Shown here piece after piece: positions 36,791 through 44,991 of a stretch of 64,000 nucleotides of DNA. The notes beneath the pieces are model-generated. The model was not told the DNA's origin and did not search any database. It saw nothing but the letters and a program-made list of their open reading frames with translations. Origin of the DNA: Alicyclobacillus hesperidum (GTDB lineage Bacteria > Bacillota > Bacilli > Alicyclobacillales > Alicyclobacillaceae); NCBI RefSeq assembly GCF_900107035.1, contig NZ_FNOJ01000006.1, forward strand, positions 1 to 64,000, read 5' to 3'. How positions within the stretch are numbered: position 1 is the stretch's first letter; every line of letters begins with the position of its first letter. The translations under genes were made by a program, and so were the position numbers.

Positions 36791-36828
36791 AGAAAGCGCT
36801 TGCATACAAAACTCCCGTTTCGCATAAT
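36791..36828 (+). promoter_or_regulatory. Promoter with overlapping CcpA cre-like site
   Basis: TTGCAT (36800-36805), 17 nt, CATAAT (36823-36828) upstream of the kinase-like gene. AGAAAGCGCTTGCA (36791-36804) matches the cre consensus TGWAARCGYTWNCW at 13 of 14 positions and overlaps the -35, where CcpA would block transcription. Confidence 0.65.
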
Positions 36829-36875
36829 AGAAACCGTATTTCCCAGATCACACAATGTCCTGAGGGGTCCTCGCT

Positions 36876-37949
36876 ATGAACATACACGATATCCCGGGTA
36901 CCATCGCCGTGCGGTCGGAAGATGCGTTTGATATCGAGGCTGTTCGGGCATATCTCGTCCGCGAAAAGCTCATACCATCTGACCAAAGTGCAAACTTCGA
37001 GGTGGTGCAGTTTCCAACTGGGGCTTCCAATCTGACCTACCTGCTTCAATGCGGGTCATGGATGGCCGTGCTGCGTCGCCCCCCACACGGACCACTGCCT
37101 CCGCGGGCCCATGACATGAAGCGAGAATCCGCTTTTCTGGCTAAATTGCATCCACACTTCCCCAAGGCGCCGCAACCGTACGCTTTCTGTGAGGACACAA
37201 CCATCATGGGAGTCCCCTTCTTCCTGATGGAATATCGCAAAGGCATCTGCATCGACACGGCGTTCCCGTCCCACGTGCCATTTACGCCGGAAAAAGCAAG
37301 AGCCGTTGGCGAACAAGCCGTGCACGCGCTCGTCGAGTTGCACAACGTGGACATCGCAGAGACAGGGCTTCATACTTTCGGACACCCCGATGGCTTTTTA
37401 CGACGGCAGGTCGAGGGTTGGATGGAGCGTTTTCGAAGATCGAGCACCGGTGAAAGCGTACCAGGAGCCGACGCCTTGATGACATGGCTTGCACGCAACA
37501 TCCCAGACACGCACAACCACACCGTCATCCACAACGATTTTAAGCTCAATAACCTGCTCTTTGAGTCAAACTCGCTTGCGGAAGTCGTCGGAATTGTCGA
37601 TTGGGAGATGGCAACTATCGGAGATCCTCTCTTCGATCTCGGTGTCATGCTCAGCTATTGGGTGGAGGCCTCTGATCCGGAGCCGCTGCGCAGCCTGCTG
37701 CCCTCCGCCACTGCCCTGCCAGGCTTTTTGCGACGCGACGAAGTCGTACACATCTACGCTCGCACAAGCGGCCGCTCTGTCGATCATGTGAACTTTTATT
37801 ATGTGCTTGGAACGTTTAAGTTGGCCGTGATCGTGCAACAGATTTATGTTCGTTACAAAATGGGCAAGACGACCGATCCGCGCTTTGCTCACTTCGGGGA
37901 TGCGGTACGCACACTGATCGAACACGCGGTTTCCACCGCCGGCGTATAG
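36876..37949 (+). CDS. ACAD10/11-type phosphotransferase (APH-fold kinase)
   Basis: The 357-residue APH/choline-kinase-fold protein resembles the kinase domain of ACAD10/ACAD11 and LvaA, which phosphorylate 4-hydroxyacyl-CoAs. Visible are FPTGASNLTYLL, the catalytic loop VIHNDFKLNNLLF (about residue 212) and the metal-binding IVDWEMATIGDPLFDLG. GTCCTGAGGGG precedes the ATG at a workable distance. It lies alone on the plus strand with its own promoter and cre-like site. The matching ACAD11-type dehydrogenase is at 47451-48677, so this would be a split version of the animal fusion. Substrate is not proven. Confidence 0.85.
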   Translation: MNIHDIPGTIAVRSEDAFDIEAVRAYLVREKLIPSDQSANFEVVQFPTGASNLTYLLQCGSWMAVLRRPPHGPLPPRAHDMKRESAFLAKLHPHFPKAPQPYAFCEDTTIMGVPFFLMEYRKGICIDTAFPSHVPFTPEKARAVGEQAVHALVELHNVDIAETGLHTFGHPDGFLRRQVEGWMERFRRSSTGESVPGADALMTWLARNIPDTHNHTVIHNDFKLNNLLFESNSLAEVVGIVDWEMATIGDPLFDLGVMLSYWVEASDPEPLRSLLPSATALPGFLRRDEVVHIYARTSGRSVDHVNFYYVLGTFKLAVIVQQIYVRYKMGKTTDPRFAHFGDAVRTLIEHAVSTAGV

Positions 37950-37952
37950 GTA

Positions 37953-37990
37953 CCAAAAAGCCAGGCGCCACGCATGACTCGCGTGACGCC
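37953..37990. terminator. Convergent terminator between kinase and MaoC genes
   Basis: A stem with one mismatch (GGCGCCACGC 37964-37973 with GCGTGACGCC 37981-37990). On the minus strand it is followed by TGGCTTTTTGG, so it terminates the acyl-CoA operon ending with the MaoC genes. Confidence 0.7.
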
Positions 37991-38078
37991 CGGCGTCAAT
38001 CCCAGATCGCTGTAGACTGCGTGCACGTGTGTGCGCAAAAGGCACAATATAACCCGCGCACCGCGTGTCCCGGACAGC

Positions 38079-38501
38079 CTATGCAAATATGCGAAAGCGC
38101 GCTGTACCTTGAACAACCTTGACGTCCCCAGGCGCTTTTGTGGCCCAAACATCACATGTTACAATCTGCCCATTCGGCGCTTCTTCAACCTCTGTCACTA
38201 CGCCCTCACAGGTGATGATATCGTCGGGCCTAACCATGTCGATAAAGCGGATCCCGAAGGTCGACAGTTCCCCGGATTCGCCAAACAAATCGGTCAACAT
38301 CTGCCCCACAAATGCCATCGTCAACATGCCATGCGCGATCACGCCGCCAAGCCCAGCCTCCTGTGCAAACGACTCGACTGTGTGTATCGGATTGAAATCG
38401 CCGGATGCCCCCGCGTACATCACCAACTGCGTGCGTGTCACTGGCGGCTTGGTGAGCGGCGCGAGCCGGTCGCCGACACCAAAACGCATGCCTTTAGTCA
38501 T
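38079..38501 (-). CDS. MaoC-like (R)-enoyl-CoA hydratase/dehydratase, catalytic subunit
   Basis: The 140-residue hotdog-fold protein has the MaoC catalytic signature: the Asp/His pair in GASGDFNPIHT and GVIAHGMLTMAF. It would hydrate trans-2-enoyl-CoA or dehydrate the (R)-3-hydroxy form. Its start overlaps the end of the neighbouring MaoC N-domain gene by 8 nt. Together they resemble split dehydratases such as mycobacterial HadAB, in which only one subunit carries the catalytic pair. It is the last gene of the operon. Confidence 0.88.
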   Translation of the reverse strand: MTKGMRFGVGDRLAPLTKPPVTRTQLVMYAGASGDFNPIHTVESFAQEAGLGGVIAHGMLTMAFVGQMLTDLFGESGELSTFGIRFIDMVRPDDIITCEGVVTEVEEAPNGQIVTCDVWATKAPGDVKVVQGTARFRIFA

Positions 38502-38958
38502 GACTGTTACCTCCCTCCGGCCGATAAATGATGGTCGATGTCGCCGTTTGTACTAAGTCTCCCGCTTCGTTCTCCACCTTGTACGAAAACAGGAGTATAA
38601 TCATGCGGCCAAGCTTTCCGGATCGCTCCTTGACATCGACCAAGGCCTGGCTCGCATATAACACGTCGCCGGCTAAGATGGGGCGATGGAACACATACGA
38701 CTGCTCACCATGGATGAGTCCTGCCGTCGGTAATACGAGATTAGGAATGCGGCCGTAGTCAAAGGTACGGCTAAACGTCGGCGGCGCCACGAGGCGTCCG
38801 TAACGGCTTTTCTTCGCAGCCTCCTCGTTGCTATAGAGGGGATTGTCATCTCCGATGGCCTGCGCAAATTTTCGAATCGCGCCTTTTTCCACTTCATTTT
38901 TCACTGGCTCTGACCAGACGCCAACCAGCGGTAAAAAATCGTGCATATCCACGCCCAC
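38494..38958 (-). CDS. MaoC N-terminal-domain (FAS1_DH-like) dehydratase subunit
   Basis: The 154-residue hotdog protein has FAQAIGDDNPLYSNEEAAKKSRYGRLVAPPTF; the histidine found after NP in catalytic MaoC subunits is replaced (NPLY), as in HadA-like structural subunits. It probably pairs with the catalytic MaoC protein encoded next. I choose GTG 38958 (MGVDMHDFLPLVG), with GGGAG about 6 nt upstream; other in-frame starts nearby are possible. It starts 18 nt before the stop of the acyl-CoA ligase gene upstream, in the same operon. Confidence 0.83.
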   Translation of the reverse strand: MGVDMHDFLPLVGVWSEPVKNEVEKGAIRKFAQAIGDDNPLYSNEEAAKKSRYGRLVAPPTFSRTFDYGRIPNLVLPTAGLIHGEQSYVFHRPILAGDVLYASQALVDVKERSGKLGRMIILLFSYKVENEAGDLVQTATSTIIYRPEGGNSHD

Positions 38959-38975
38959 AGCTCGCTCCCTTCTCT

Positions 38976-40607
38976 TTAATACGCGGACGCCAATCGACCT
39001 TGCTCCCACCATTCACGAAGCGTCTTTTTTGAGAATTTTCCAACACTTGTCTTTGGGATTTCCTCTAAAAACACCACATCGTCGGGGAGCCACCACTTGG
39101 CCACGCGACCAGACAGATATGCGAGGATCTCCTCCTTTGCGACCTTGCCGCGGGCCTCAGTCCGCAGCACGACACAGGCAAGCGGTCGTTCCTGCCACTT
39201 TTCATGCGGTATGGCAATCAGCGCCGCTTCAAGTACATCCGGGTGACCCATCAGCGCGTTCTCCAAGTCGACAGACGAAATCCATTCGCCGCCACTCTTG
39301 ATCAAATCTTTGACGCGATCGACAATCTGTAAATAGCCGTGCTGGTCTATTGTCGCGATATCGCCTGTGCGGAACCAACCATCGATAAAGGCTTCGCGCG
39401 TCTTCTCGGCGTCTTTGTAATACGAGTCAATAATCCATGGTCCGCGTAACCACAGTTCCCCCATCTCTTTGCCGTCGTGTGTAACATCTTTGCCGTCGGC
39501 ATTGACAATGCGCATTTCGAGCCCTGGCACAAGCAACCCGGTTTTCGCCCGCAATTGGTACTTCTCCGGCTCCGGTAGGTCTTTAAGTGACGACTTGGGA
39601 AAGCTGACAAACGTGATGGGACTGGTCTCCGTCTGACCATAGCCCTGATAGAGCTTGACGCCTAGTTCCTTTTCGTATGCCTCGGTCAACGTCGGCGATA
39701 GCGCAGACCCGCCGGACATTAAGAGACGAACAGAGGAAAAGTCGTACATACCAAGATGCTCGCGCACATGGTTGAGCACAGCCATCCAAATGGTCGGTAC
39801 GCCTGCGCTATACGTCACGCGCTCGTTGTGAATCAATGCACAAAGATCTTGTGCCTGCGGACGCGGACCCGGATAGACCTGCTTGGCTCCTATCCAAGTG
39901 TCTGAGTACGGTCGGCCCCAGGCGTTGACATGGAACATCGGAACGACCGGCATTGTAACGTCCGCGTCGTCGACGCCAAGTTCTCCAATAAGCGACGTCA
40001 GACAATGCAGGTAAAGGCCCCGATGGCTGTAAAGAACTCCTTTGGGATTGCCAGTTGTGGCAGATGTATAGCCGATAATGGCCGTGGTGTTTTCATCGAA
40101 CGTCGGAAATGCATAATCGTCCGGCACTTGTGCCAACAATTCCTCGTACGAATAGACAGGTGCAAGCGTGGTCTCTGGCAGCCTCGTAGCATCGGTCATG
40201 ATCACGTACGCCTCAACCGTACTCAGTTTCGGCGAAATGCTCTCGATGAGGGGCACCAAATCTTCGTCGATGAACAGCACCTTGTCTTCTGCGTGGTTGA
40301 TGGTGTATACAATTTGTTCCTGAAATAAACGAATATTGATGGTGTGCAGCACGCGCTCTGAGCACGGCACAGCGAAGTACAATTCCAGATGGCGATGGTG
40401 ATTCCAAGCGAACGATCCCACGTGTTCGCCGGGCTTTACGCCCAGTACTTCCCCAAGGGCATGAGCGAGTCGACAGACTCGTTTGTACATATCACGGTAC
40501 GTATATCGAAAGATGCCATGCAAACCTCGAGAAACGATTTCCTTCTCGGGGAATACCGTATTCGCGCGATACAGTACAGATTTCAATAAAAGCGGATAGT
40601 CCATCAT
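38976..40607 (-). CDS. AMP-forming acyl-CoA ligase (medium/long chain type)
   Basis: Activates a carboxylic acid to its CoA ester through an acyl-AMP. The 543-residue ANL-family protein has the P-loop-like A3 motif IIGYTSATTGNPKGV (about residue 187), YGQTETSP, FRTGDIATID and a C-terminal lysine in KTSVGKFSKKTL. The third glycine-position residue of the A3 motif is Ala (TSATTG rather than TSGTTG), a common variant in this subgroup. The chain length is not predictable. It lies 51 nt downstream of the DUF35 gene. Confidence 0.88.
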   Translation of the reverse strand: MMDYPLLLKSVLYRANTVFPEKEIVSRGLHGIFRYTYRDMYKRVCRLAHALGEVLGVKPGEHVGSFAWNHHRHLELYFAVPCSERVLHTINIRLFQEQIVYTINHAEDKVLFIDEDLVPLIESISPKLSTVEAYVIMTDATRLPETTLAPVYSYEELLAQVPDDYAFPTFDENTTAIIGYTSATTGNPKGVLYSHRGLYLHCLTSLIGELGVDDADVTMPVVPMFHVNAWGRPYSDTWIGAKQVYPGPRPQAQDLCALIHNERVTYSAGVPTIWMAVLNHVREHLGMYDFSSVRLLMSGGSALSPTLTEAYEKELGVKLYQGYGQTETSPITFVSFPKSSLKDLPEPEKYQLRAKTGLLVPGLEMRIVNADGKDVTHDGKEMGELWLRGPWIIDSYYKDAEKTREAFIDGWFRTGDIATIDQHGYLQIVDRVKDLIKSGGEWISSVDLENALMGHPDVLEAALIAIPHEKWQERPLACVVLRTEARGKVAKEEILAYLSGRVAKWWLPDDVVFLEEIPKTSVGKFSKKTLREWWEQGRLASAY

Positions 40608-40658
40608 GCTCCATCAACCTCTCTTCAAGAGAATGTCAGGATGAATGCATCGCACCGT

Positions 40659-41075
40659 CTATCGCGTAGCTGTCAAAATAGGTCGGAAATATGGAAGTAC
40701 CAGGCCGTCATCGCGTTCGCTGAACACCACTTCGACCCTGTCGCCAATCCCTATGCCCTCACCCGCGTCCACAATGCGCGTCATCATGCGAACACCTTCG
40801 TCGAGATCGACAAGCGCGATGGTGAACGGCACTTCGTCTTGAAACGGCCCGAACCCGCGATGCACAACCGTGTAGGTATAAACGGTGCCAAGCCCCTTGG
40901 CCTCAACAAAGGCGAGATCGTCCGACATGCAGTGGGGACAGATGGATCGCGGGTAAAATACATATTGTGCGCAAGTTTTGCAACGTTGGATGCGCAGGAC
41001 ACCTTGGCGACACCCTTCCCAAAACGGGCGTGAGTCCGTGTCGAGAACGGGAACGGGCTTAGCCTGCATCGTCAT
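40659..41075 (-). CDS. DUF35 zinc-ribbon/OB-fold partner protein
   Basis: The 138-residue protein has a rubredoxin-like zinc knuckle with two cysteine pairs (CKTC and CPHC, about residues 32-48) followed by an OB-fold (VYTYTVVHRGFGPF, PFTIALVDLDEGVRMMTRIV). DUF35 proteins pair with thiolase-fold enzymes, handing over or positioning acyl-CoA. Here the partner is encoded directly upstream with only a 2-nt gap. GGAGGGATTAGAG precedes the ATG. In steroid degraders the Ltp2-ChsH2 pair works as a retro-aldolase. Confidence 0.88.
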   Translation of the reverse strand: MTMQAKPVPVLDTDSRPFWEGCRQGVLRIQRCKTCAQYVFYPRSICPHCMSDDLAFVEAKGLGTVYTYTVVHRGFGPFQDEVPFTIALVDLDEGVRMMTRIVDAGEGIGIGDRVEVVFSERDDGLVLPYFRPILTATR

Positions 41076-41077
41076 CT

Positions 41078-42223
41078 CTAATCCCTCCCTAAGACAACAG
41101 TTGCACTCGAAGACAACTGGACGCCCGTTCCGTGGACGAGTGCAATTTGTGCGTTGGGCACCTGACGCATACCTGCGTCCCCTCGCAACTGCAGCGCCGC
41201 CTCAATCAGCAGGAAGATTCCATACATGCCTGGATGGCAATAGGACAGACCACCCCCGTTCGTATTCATTGGGAAACTGCCCCCTGGTGCGATCCGCCCA
41301 CCGCTGACGAACGCTCCACCTTCTCCCTGGTGACAAAAGCCCAAAGCTTCGAGCGTGACAATCACCGTGATCGTAAACGAGTCGTAAATCTCGGCGACAT
41401 CGACGTCGTCGTGGCGAATGCCGGCCATCGCCATGGCGCGTGGACCAGTCACGGCGGCACCGGTGGATGTCACGTCCGGCATCGAGAGCAATGTGTGATG
41501 CGTGTGCGTCTCGGCGTGCCCGAGTACCCAGATGGGCTTGTGTCGACACTGGCGCGCCACGCGTTCGGATGTGACAACAATGGCGCCGCCACCGTCTGTG
41601 ACTAGACAGCAGTCATATAGATGAAGTGGCTCGCAAATCATCCGGGAGGCAAGGACGTCCTCGACGCTTAGCGGATCGCGCGCGAAGGCACGCGGATTTT
41701 GCATCGCCCACTGGCGCGCTGCAACGGCGACCTCGGCAAGCTGCTCGGAGCGCGTGCCGTATTCGTACATGTGCCGCATGGCCGCCATGGCGTACGCGCC
41801 TACGGGTACAGGTAATCCAAATGGAGCCTCGTACTGCTCGGTGAGACCGACTTCCCCCGGTACCTTGCCACGCAGGCGCTGAGACCGTTGCGTACTGCCA
41901 TAGACAATTAGGGCAACCTCGAACAACCCGGCCTGAATCCCAGCCACGGCATGCCCTATATGCGCCTCGAACGAAGAACCACCTATGTTAGTGGAATCCG
42001 TATAGATGGGCTGTATGCCTAGATACTCGGCGAGCATCAGGTTGGTCCACGTGGTCCATGCCCCCGCGCAAAACAGGGCCTGCACGTCGCGTGTATGCAA
42101 TCCGGCATCGGTCAAGGCGCGCACGGCTGCTTGCGCCTGTAGCTGAAGGACAGTCTTATCCGGTGTCACGCCAATATCTGATTCCGCGATACCGACAATT
42201 GCCGCGATCCGATCGCGCCTCAT
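41078..42223 (-). CDS. Thiolase-fold protein of the lipid-transfer/Ltp2-like group
   Basis: The 381-residue protein has the thiolase fold but lacks the nucleophilic N-terminal cysteine: the corresponding stretch is STNIGGSSFEAHIGHA near residue 83. The C-terminal half has NTNGGGLSYCHPGMYG. This favours a C-C lyase (aldolase) or non-canonical thiolase acting on acyl-CoA, with the adjacent DUF35 protein as subunit. GAGGTTGTGTC precedes the ATG. It lies 12 nt after the upstream SDR gene, in one operon with a ligase and MaoC pair. A conventional acetyl-CoA acetyltransferase role looks less likely. Confidence 0.82.
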   Translation of the reverse strand: MRRDRIAAIVGIAESDIGVTPDKTVLQLQAQAAVRALTDAGLHTRDVQALFCAGAWTTWTNLMLAEYLGIQPIYTDSTNIGGSSFEAHIGHAVAGIQAGLFEVALIVYGSTQRSQRLRGKVPGEVGLTEQYEAPFGLPVPVGAYAMAAMRHMYEYGTRSEQLAEVAVAARQWAMQNPRAFARDPLSVEDVLASRMICEPLHLYDCCLVTDGGGAIVVTSERVARQCRHKPIWVLGHAETHTHHTLLSMPDVTSTGAAVTGPRAMAMAGIRHDDVDVAEIYDSFTITVIVTLEALGFCHQGEGGAFVSGGRIAPGGSFPMNTNGGGLSYCHPGMYGIFLLIEAALQLRGDAGMRQVPNAQIALVHGTGVQLSSSATVVLGRD

Positions 42224-42235
42224 GACACAACCTCC

Positions 42236-42997
42236 TCAGCGCATCCTGCAACCGTCGATGTAGATCACTTGGCCCGAGACATAGGCTGCATCGTCACTCA
42301 CGAGGAAGGCAACCACATTTGCCACATCCTCCGGTTTACCGACTCTACGCAGCGCGATCGATTGCACCGCCATTTCCTTAAATTGATCAAAGTCCATGCC
42401 GACGCGATCCGCCGTCTGTTTCGTCATATCGGTCTCGATAAAGCCGGGCGCGACCGCATTCACCCGAATGCCAAATGGCCCAAGTTCGAGTGCCAGGGTA
42501 CGCGTAAATCCCTGGATGCCCGCCTTCGCCGCGGCATAGTTGGCCTGTCCCCGATTGCCAAGGGCGGACGTGCTCGACGTGTTCACGATTTTGCCTGAAC
42601 GCTGTTGTACCATGTACGCTTGCGCGGCTTTACTGCACAAAAACGCGCCTTTAAGATGCACATTCATCACAATGTCCCAGTCGTCCTCCGACATCTTAAA
42701 GAGTAAATTGTCGCGAATCACACCTGCGTTGTTCACGAGGATATCAAGCCGGCCGAAGCGTTCGACGACGGTCTGCATGGCGGTTTCCACTGCAACTTTG
42801 TCCGTCACGTCACAACCGAACCCGATGGCCTCGCCGCCACCAGCTTGAATGGCCTTCACCGTGTCCCCAGTCCACTCTTCTTTCAAATCGAACACAGCCA
42901 CCTTCGCACCGTCCGCCGCCAGCCGTTTTGCTGTCGCCGCGCCGATCCCTCGTGCCGCACCTGTCACTATTGCTACCTGCCCCGTTAAACGCGCCAT
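42236..42997 (-). CDS. FabG-like short-chain dehydrogenase/reductase
   Basis: The 253-residue SDR has the cofactor motif TGAARGIGAATA (residues 12-23), NNAGV near 88, and the Ser-Tyr-Lys triad with YAAAK (about residue 155). It closely resembles 3-oxoacyl-ACP/CoA reductases, so it probably interconverts 3-oxo and 3-hydroxy acyl thioesters. AAGGGAG precedes the ATG. It is the first gene of the operon running to the MaoC genes. A cre-like site lies 46 nt upstream. Confidence 0.9.
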   Translation of the reverse strand: MARLTGQVAIVTGAARGIGAATAKRLAADGAKVAVFDLKEEWTGDTVKAIQAGGGEAIGFGCDVTDKVAVETAMQTVVERFGRLDILVNNAGVIRDNLLFKMSEDDWDIVMNVHLKGAFLCSKAAQAYMVQQRSGKIVNTSSTSALGNRGQANYAAAKAGIQGFTRTLALELGPFGIRVNAVAPGFIETDMTKQTADRVGMDFDQFKEMAVQSIALRRVGKPEDVANVVAFLVSDDAAYVSGQVIYIDGCRMR

Positions 42998-43042
42998 ACA
43001 AATGACTCCCTTCTGTTTTTCTCAGCTTGACGATTCAACCAC

Positions 43043-43056
43043 GGTAAGCGTTTTCA
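43043..43056 (-). promoter_or_regulatory. CcpA cre-like site upstream of the SDR-thiolase operon
   Basis: The minus strand reads TGAAAACGCTTACC, 13 of 14 matches to TGWAARCGYTWNCW. It lies between the upstream acyl-CoA dehydrogenase stop and the SDR start. A good -10/-35 pair near it was not found. Confidence 0.6.
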
Positions 43057-43161
43057 ACCCAATCACTTTACCGACATCTCCATGAGTTGCTTGCGATTCT
43101 GCTTCTAAAGCTATGGTCGAACTACATAGAGTAACGAACTTCACAGAGGATATGTGCCCGC

Positions 43162-44325
43162 CTACTCAGGCTGTCGGCGTTGGTATTCCTTGTGCAATTG
43201 CGCGGCGATAATATTTTTTTGAATTTCAGACGTCCCTTCATAAATGCGCGTGATACGAGCGTCCCGATAAAACCGCTCGATTGGATACTCCGCAATATAA
43301 CCAAGCCCACCGTGGATCTGGACCGCCTTGTCGGCGATTCGGTTGTACACCTCAGAACCGTAGAGCTTAAGCATCGCAGCCTCTTTCACCACATTCATGC
43401 CTTGGTCGGTCATCCAAGCCACACGGTGCACAAAACTGCGCAACAGCTCGATCTCGGTCGCCATTTCCGCAAGGTAGTGCTGGATAATCTGTTGTTCAAA
43501 AATCGGCTTCCCGAACTGCACCCGCTCATGCGCATACTGAACGGATTTATCGAGCAGATACTCGCAGGATCCTAAGCACCTGGCGGCTAAACCAGCCCGG
43601 CCATTGGCCAGAATTTTTAAGGCATTGACATACCCATCGCCGGCCACGCCCAGCACGTTCTCTTCCGGCACTTCCATATCGTCGAAGAACAACTGGGCTG
43701 TGTGTGACCCATGCAGCCCCATCTTCTTTTCAATATGCCCTACGCGAAAACCCGGGAAATCGCGCTCGACGATAAATGACGTGATCCCCTTTGCTCCCTT
43801 CTCGGGATCCGTCACGGCCATGACGGTGAACACGTGTGCCAAAGGCGCATTGGTGATATAAATTTTCTGCCCGTTCAGCACATAGCGATCACCCTTCTTC
43901 ACGGCTGTCGTTTTGAGCGCCGCCGCGTTCGATCCCGCCTGCGGTTCGGTCAATGCGAATGCCCCTATCCACTCGCCGCTCGCCATCTTCGGAAGATACT
44001 TCATCTTTTGTTCCTTAGTTCCAAACGCAACAATCCCGACAGAACCAATGCCATTGTGGGCTCCGATGATCGATGTGTAGCCGTTGATGGTTTTGCCTAA
44101 CTCCGTAAAGAGCGTGCATTTGCCAACCATGTCAAGCCCTAAGCCACCGTATTCCTCCGGAATGCTAAGCCCAAAAAGACCAAGCCTTCGCGATGCTTCC
44201 ATGATGTCATCGGGTACCTCATCCTCGTCCTCAATCTGCATCGCGCGCGGTTCGATCACGCCCTCAACGAATTCCCGGATGGCCCGGCGCAACATATCCA
44301 GTTCAGGCGTAAGCACATAGTCCAT
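43162..44325 (-). CDS. Acyl-CoA dehydrogenase (FAD, short/medium chain type)
   Basis: Introduces the 2,3-double bond in acyl-CoA and passes electrons to ETF. The 387-residue protein has the family signatures FALTEPQAGSNAAAL (about residue 130), QIHGGLGYIAEYPIERFYRDARI and the C-terminal IYEGTSEIQ; the catalytic Glu is expected in the YEGTSE region of this subgroup. The start ATG 44325 has GGAGAGGTGAG upstream. It is 66 nt downstream of the TetR gene and is the last gene of the upstream acyl-CoA operon. Confidence 0.93.
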   Translation of the reverse strand: MDYVLTPELDMLRRAIREFVEGVIEPRAMQIEDEDEVPDDIMEASRRLGLFGLSIPEEYGGLGLDMVGKCTLFTELGKTINGYTSIIGAHNGIGSVGIVAFGTKEQKMKYLPKMASGEWIGAFALTEPQAGSNAAALKTTAVKKGDRYVLNGQKIYITNAPLAHVFTVMAVTDPEKGAKGITSFIVERDFPGFRVGHIEKKMGLHGSHTAQLFFDDMEVPEENVLGVAGDGYVNALKILANGRAGLAARCLGSCEYLLDKSVQYAHERVQFGKPIFEQQIIQHYLAEMATEIELLRSFVHRVAWMTDQGMNVVKEAAMLKLYGSEVYNRIADKAVQIHGGLGYIAEYPIERFYRDARITRIYEGTSEIQKNIIAAQLHKEYQRRQPE

Positions 44326-44391
44326 CGGCTCACCTCTCCATTCCAACAGGACACTCAAGTCTCCAACGCAGCCTACTATTTCACGCATGCG

Positions 44392-44991
44392 TCATCGATC
44401 TCGCGACGCCACTTCTATACCTTCCAGCAACATCGCCGCGAATGCATCAGCAACTTCTTGATCCGACAGTTCGCCGTCAGGATGAAACCATTGGTAGCTC
44501 CAGTTTGCAATGCCGAGCAGTGCAAACGCCGCAAGCTTTGGATTGGTTGCGGATCGAAAAGCGCCAGCCTCCACGCCCTCGCGCACCATTTGTTCAATAT
44601 TGAGACGGAATTGGTTGCGCAATGGTACAATTTTGGCCTTTCGCTCGTCGTTGAGATGGCGCATCTCGCGGAAAAACACGCGCCCCCGAGCACCGCGCTT
44701 TTCGATGTCGCGAATCAGCATGTACAAGATGGCGCAAACCTTTTCTCGATAAGTCAAATCGGCATCGGCCAAAATTTTGCCCTGTTCCTCGAGCAACGTC
44801 ACGATGTACTGTTCATGGATGTCCATGAGCAGGGCCTCTTTGCTGGCGAAATAGTAGTAAAACGTCCCTTTGGTGACACCCAGTTCATCACAAATGTCTT
44901 GGACAGACGTCTCCGTAAATCCACGTTTCTCAAAAAGGGCAAGGCTCACCTCAGCGATGAGTGTTCTCATGTCTGGTTTCTCGTCGTTCAT
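44392..44991 (-). CDS. TetR-family transcriptional regulator, fatty-acid type
   Basis: The 199-residue protein has an N-terminal HTH (residues 10-55, FTETSVQDICDELGVTKGTFYYYFASKEAL) and a C-terminal ligand domain of the TetR_C type. It probably represses the surrounding acyl-CoA genes and is released by an acyl-CoA or other ligand. Its start overlaps the stop of the ligase upstream by 4 nt (ATGA), so it is cotranscribed with the genes it would regulate. A palindromic candidate operator lies before the first gene of this operon (48692-48707). Confidence 0.9.
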   Translation of the reverse strand: MNDEKPDMRTLIAEVSLALFEKRGFTETSVQDICDELGVTKGTFYYYFASKEALLMDIHEQYIVTLLEEQGKILADADLTYREKVCAILYMLIRDIEKRGARGRVFFREMRHLNDERKAKIVPLRNQFRLNIEQMVREGVEAGAFRSATNPKLAAFALLGIANWSYQWFHPDGELSDQEVADAFAAMLLEGIEVASRDR

